From the NCBI GenBank assembly GCA_029242935.1, contig JAQWSX010000214.1, positions 1 to 34,710 on the forward strand: DNA of 34,710 bases. Reading direction: 5' to 3'. The translations under genes and the position numbers were made by a program. Positions within the stretch are counted from its first letter, which is position 1, and the number at the start of each line of letters is the position of its first letter. The notes under the pieces were generated by a model, which saw only the letters and a list, made by a program, of their open reading frames with translations, was not told where the DNA came from and made no database searches. This stretch comes from Akkermansiaceae bacterium. Lineage in GTDB: Bacteria; Verrucomicrobiota; Verrucomicrobiia; Verrucomicrobiales; Akkermansiaceae. Below are positions 33,990-34,710 of the stretch, one piece after another.

Positions 33990-34710
33990 ATGAACGACCA
34001 AATTACCTCCCTTTTATTTCTGGGACTCTCCTTCTACACGAGTTTAGACGCTAAGCCACCAGAGGTCATCACAAATACGGAACCCAAGGGTATTCATGTG
34101 GATCCGGAAACACGGCTCAGAGTGGTCTCTTACAATGGGTATTGGACCTCGATTTTCCCTCAAGACAATGGCGACGTCAGAACCAGCCCATGGATTAATG
34201 GAAAAGGCATCGATGGCGAGGCGCGCCTCCATCGCTTTGCTGCTTGGGCGCCTAGGGCCCAGGCGGACATTTGGGCGATGCAGGAAGTCATCTACAGTAA
34301 AGAAGATCAAATCGATACCACGTCCGAAGCCATTGCTAAGTATTTTGGTGAAATCACCGGACAATTCTGGTATGCCGCTGCCGATGGAAGAGGTCGGTTG
34401 ATCCTAAGCCGCCACCCGATCCTCTGGTCCGAAGCGATCCAAAATGCCCGAGGAATGGCTGCATTAATCACCCTGCCGAACGATATAGGTGGCAACCTCT
34501 TAATGATCAATCTGCACTTCTTTACGCAACCCAAAGAGGTGCAAATCAAGCAAGCAACGAGAGCCTTGGATTTCATCAATTCGGTCCGCAAAGGAGAGCA
34601 TCCTAAGGTGCCTAAGGAGACTCCAATCATGATCTGTGGTGATTTCAACAGTCTTCCAAGCGACAGACCTTACCAAATCCTCGCTAAATTATCTGAGGAT
34701 GCGCAGGAGG
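33990..34710 (+). CDS. Endonuclease/exonuclease/phosphatase family protein, 3' part beyond window
   Basis: The frame is open from the ATG at 33990 to the window edge (240 codons seen). A signal peptide covers residues 1-21 (L-L-F-L-G-L-S-F). Family landmarks are V-V-S-Y-N-G-Y-W with Asn49, W-A-M-Q-E-V with the metal-binding Glu99, I-N-L-H-F with His176, and M-I-C-G-D-F-N-S with Asp218 and Asn220. The family includes DNases, sphingomyelinases and phosphatases. An exported form fits phosphate scavenging, DNA degradation or phospholipid attack, which cannot be told apart here. The C-terminal catalytic Asp-His is expected outside the window. The gene follows the secreted protein at 33005 by 28 bases. 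Confidence 0.88.
   Translation, partial: MNDQITSLLFLGLSFYTSLDAKPPEVITNTEPKGIHVDPETRLRVVSYNGYWTSIFPQDNGDVRTSPWINGKGIDGEARLHRFAAWAPRAQADIWAMQEVIYSKEDQIDTTSEAIAKYFGEITGQFWYAAADGRGRLILSRHPILWSEAIQNARGMAALITLPNDIGGNLLMINLHFFTQPKEVQIKQATRALDFINSVRKGEHPKVPKETPIMICGDFNSLPSDRPYQILAKLSEDAQE

Overview
The window looks like a chromosomal stretch from a Verrucomicrobia-type bacterium (PVC superphylum), probably a free-living, likely aquatic polymer degrader. This is inferred from family content. There is an adjacent DUF1549/DUF1553 and Tat-type DUF1501 pair, PQQ-type beta-propeller proteins starting with W-P-x-(F/W)-R-G, FG-GAP/ASPIC-UnbV proteins, LamG and CBM9-like modules, and many secreted multi-domain proteins. 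Nearly every gene product carries a signal peptide, lipobox or Tat motif. I see no rRNA, tRNA, CRISPR array, transposase or phage gene. Most starts have no recognisable Shine-Dalgarno sequence.

Layout. 1-2606 (+): a small secreted protein, then a secreted SGNH/GDSL esterase preceded by a strong hairpin. 2738-9466 (-): an 891-aa protein with two tandem CBM9-like modules, then an FG-GAP/ASPIC-UnbV/thioredoxin/TPR protein cut in two by one in-frame TGA. 9906-13354 (+): a PQQ-like propeller and a thrombospondin-3/lectin-like protein, followed by a clear terminator. 13528-18178 (-): a NigD-like-ended secreted protein, then a four-gene operon encoding DUF3570, a TlpA-like thioredoxin, a DUF4266 lipoprotein and an Ig/jelly-roll protein. 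18625-20009 (+): a small secreted protein and a Sel1-repeat lipoprotein. 20165-23720 (-): DUF1501 and DUF1549/DUF1553. 23721-24754: a gene-free kilobase with a perfect 32-bp palindrome. 24755-30287 (-): a second PQQ-like protein, two unrecognised exported or membrane proteins, a LamG protein and an HtrA-like PDZ protease. 30469-34710 (+): a signal-peptide-bearing PEP/pyruvate-dikinase-like protein, a secreted protein, and an endonuclease/exonuclease/phosphatase-family protein cut by the window edge.

Linking theme. Four unrelated secreted proteins end in the same roughly 80-residue beta-rich module, with consensus roughly T-W-x-S-x-x-G-x-x-Y-x-I-x-x-S-x-D-L, then W-x-E-L-D-D-G, then G-(E/D)-x-T-T, then F-F-x-V at the stop. 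Three further proteins carry shorter internal or N-terminal versions. I propose a lineage-specific surface-sorting or anchoring module, though a plain structural domain is possible. The other main leads are the exported dikinase with glucan-water-dikinase-like domain order, the DUF3570/TlpA/DUF4266 operon with its C-terminal G-G-G-G-C-G-C-N lipoprotein, the in-frame stop, and a short dispersed repeat at the 3' side of three minus-strand genes.
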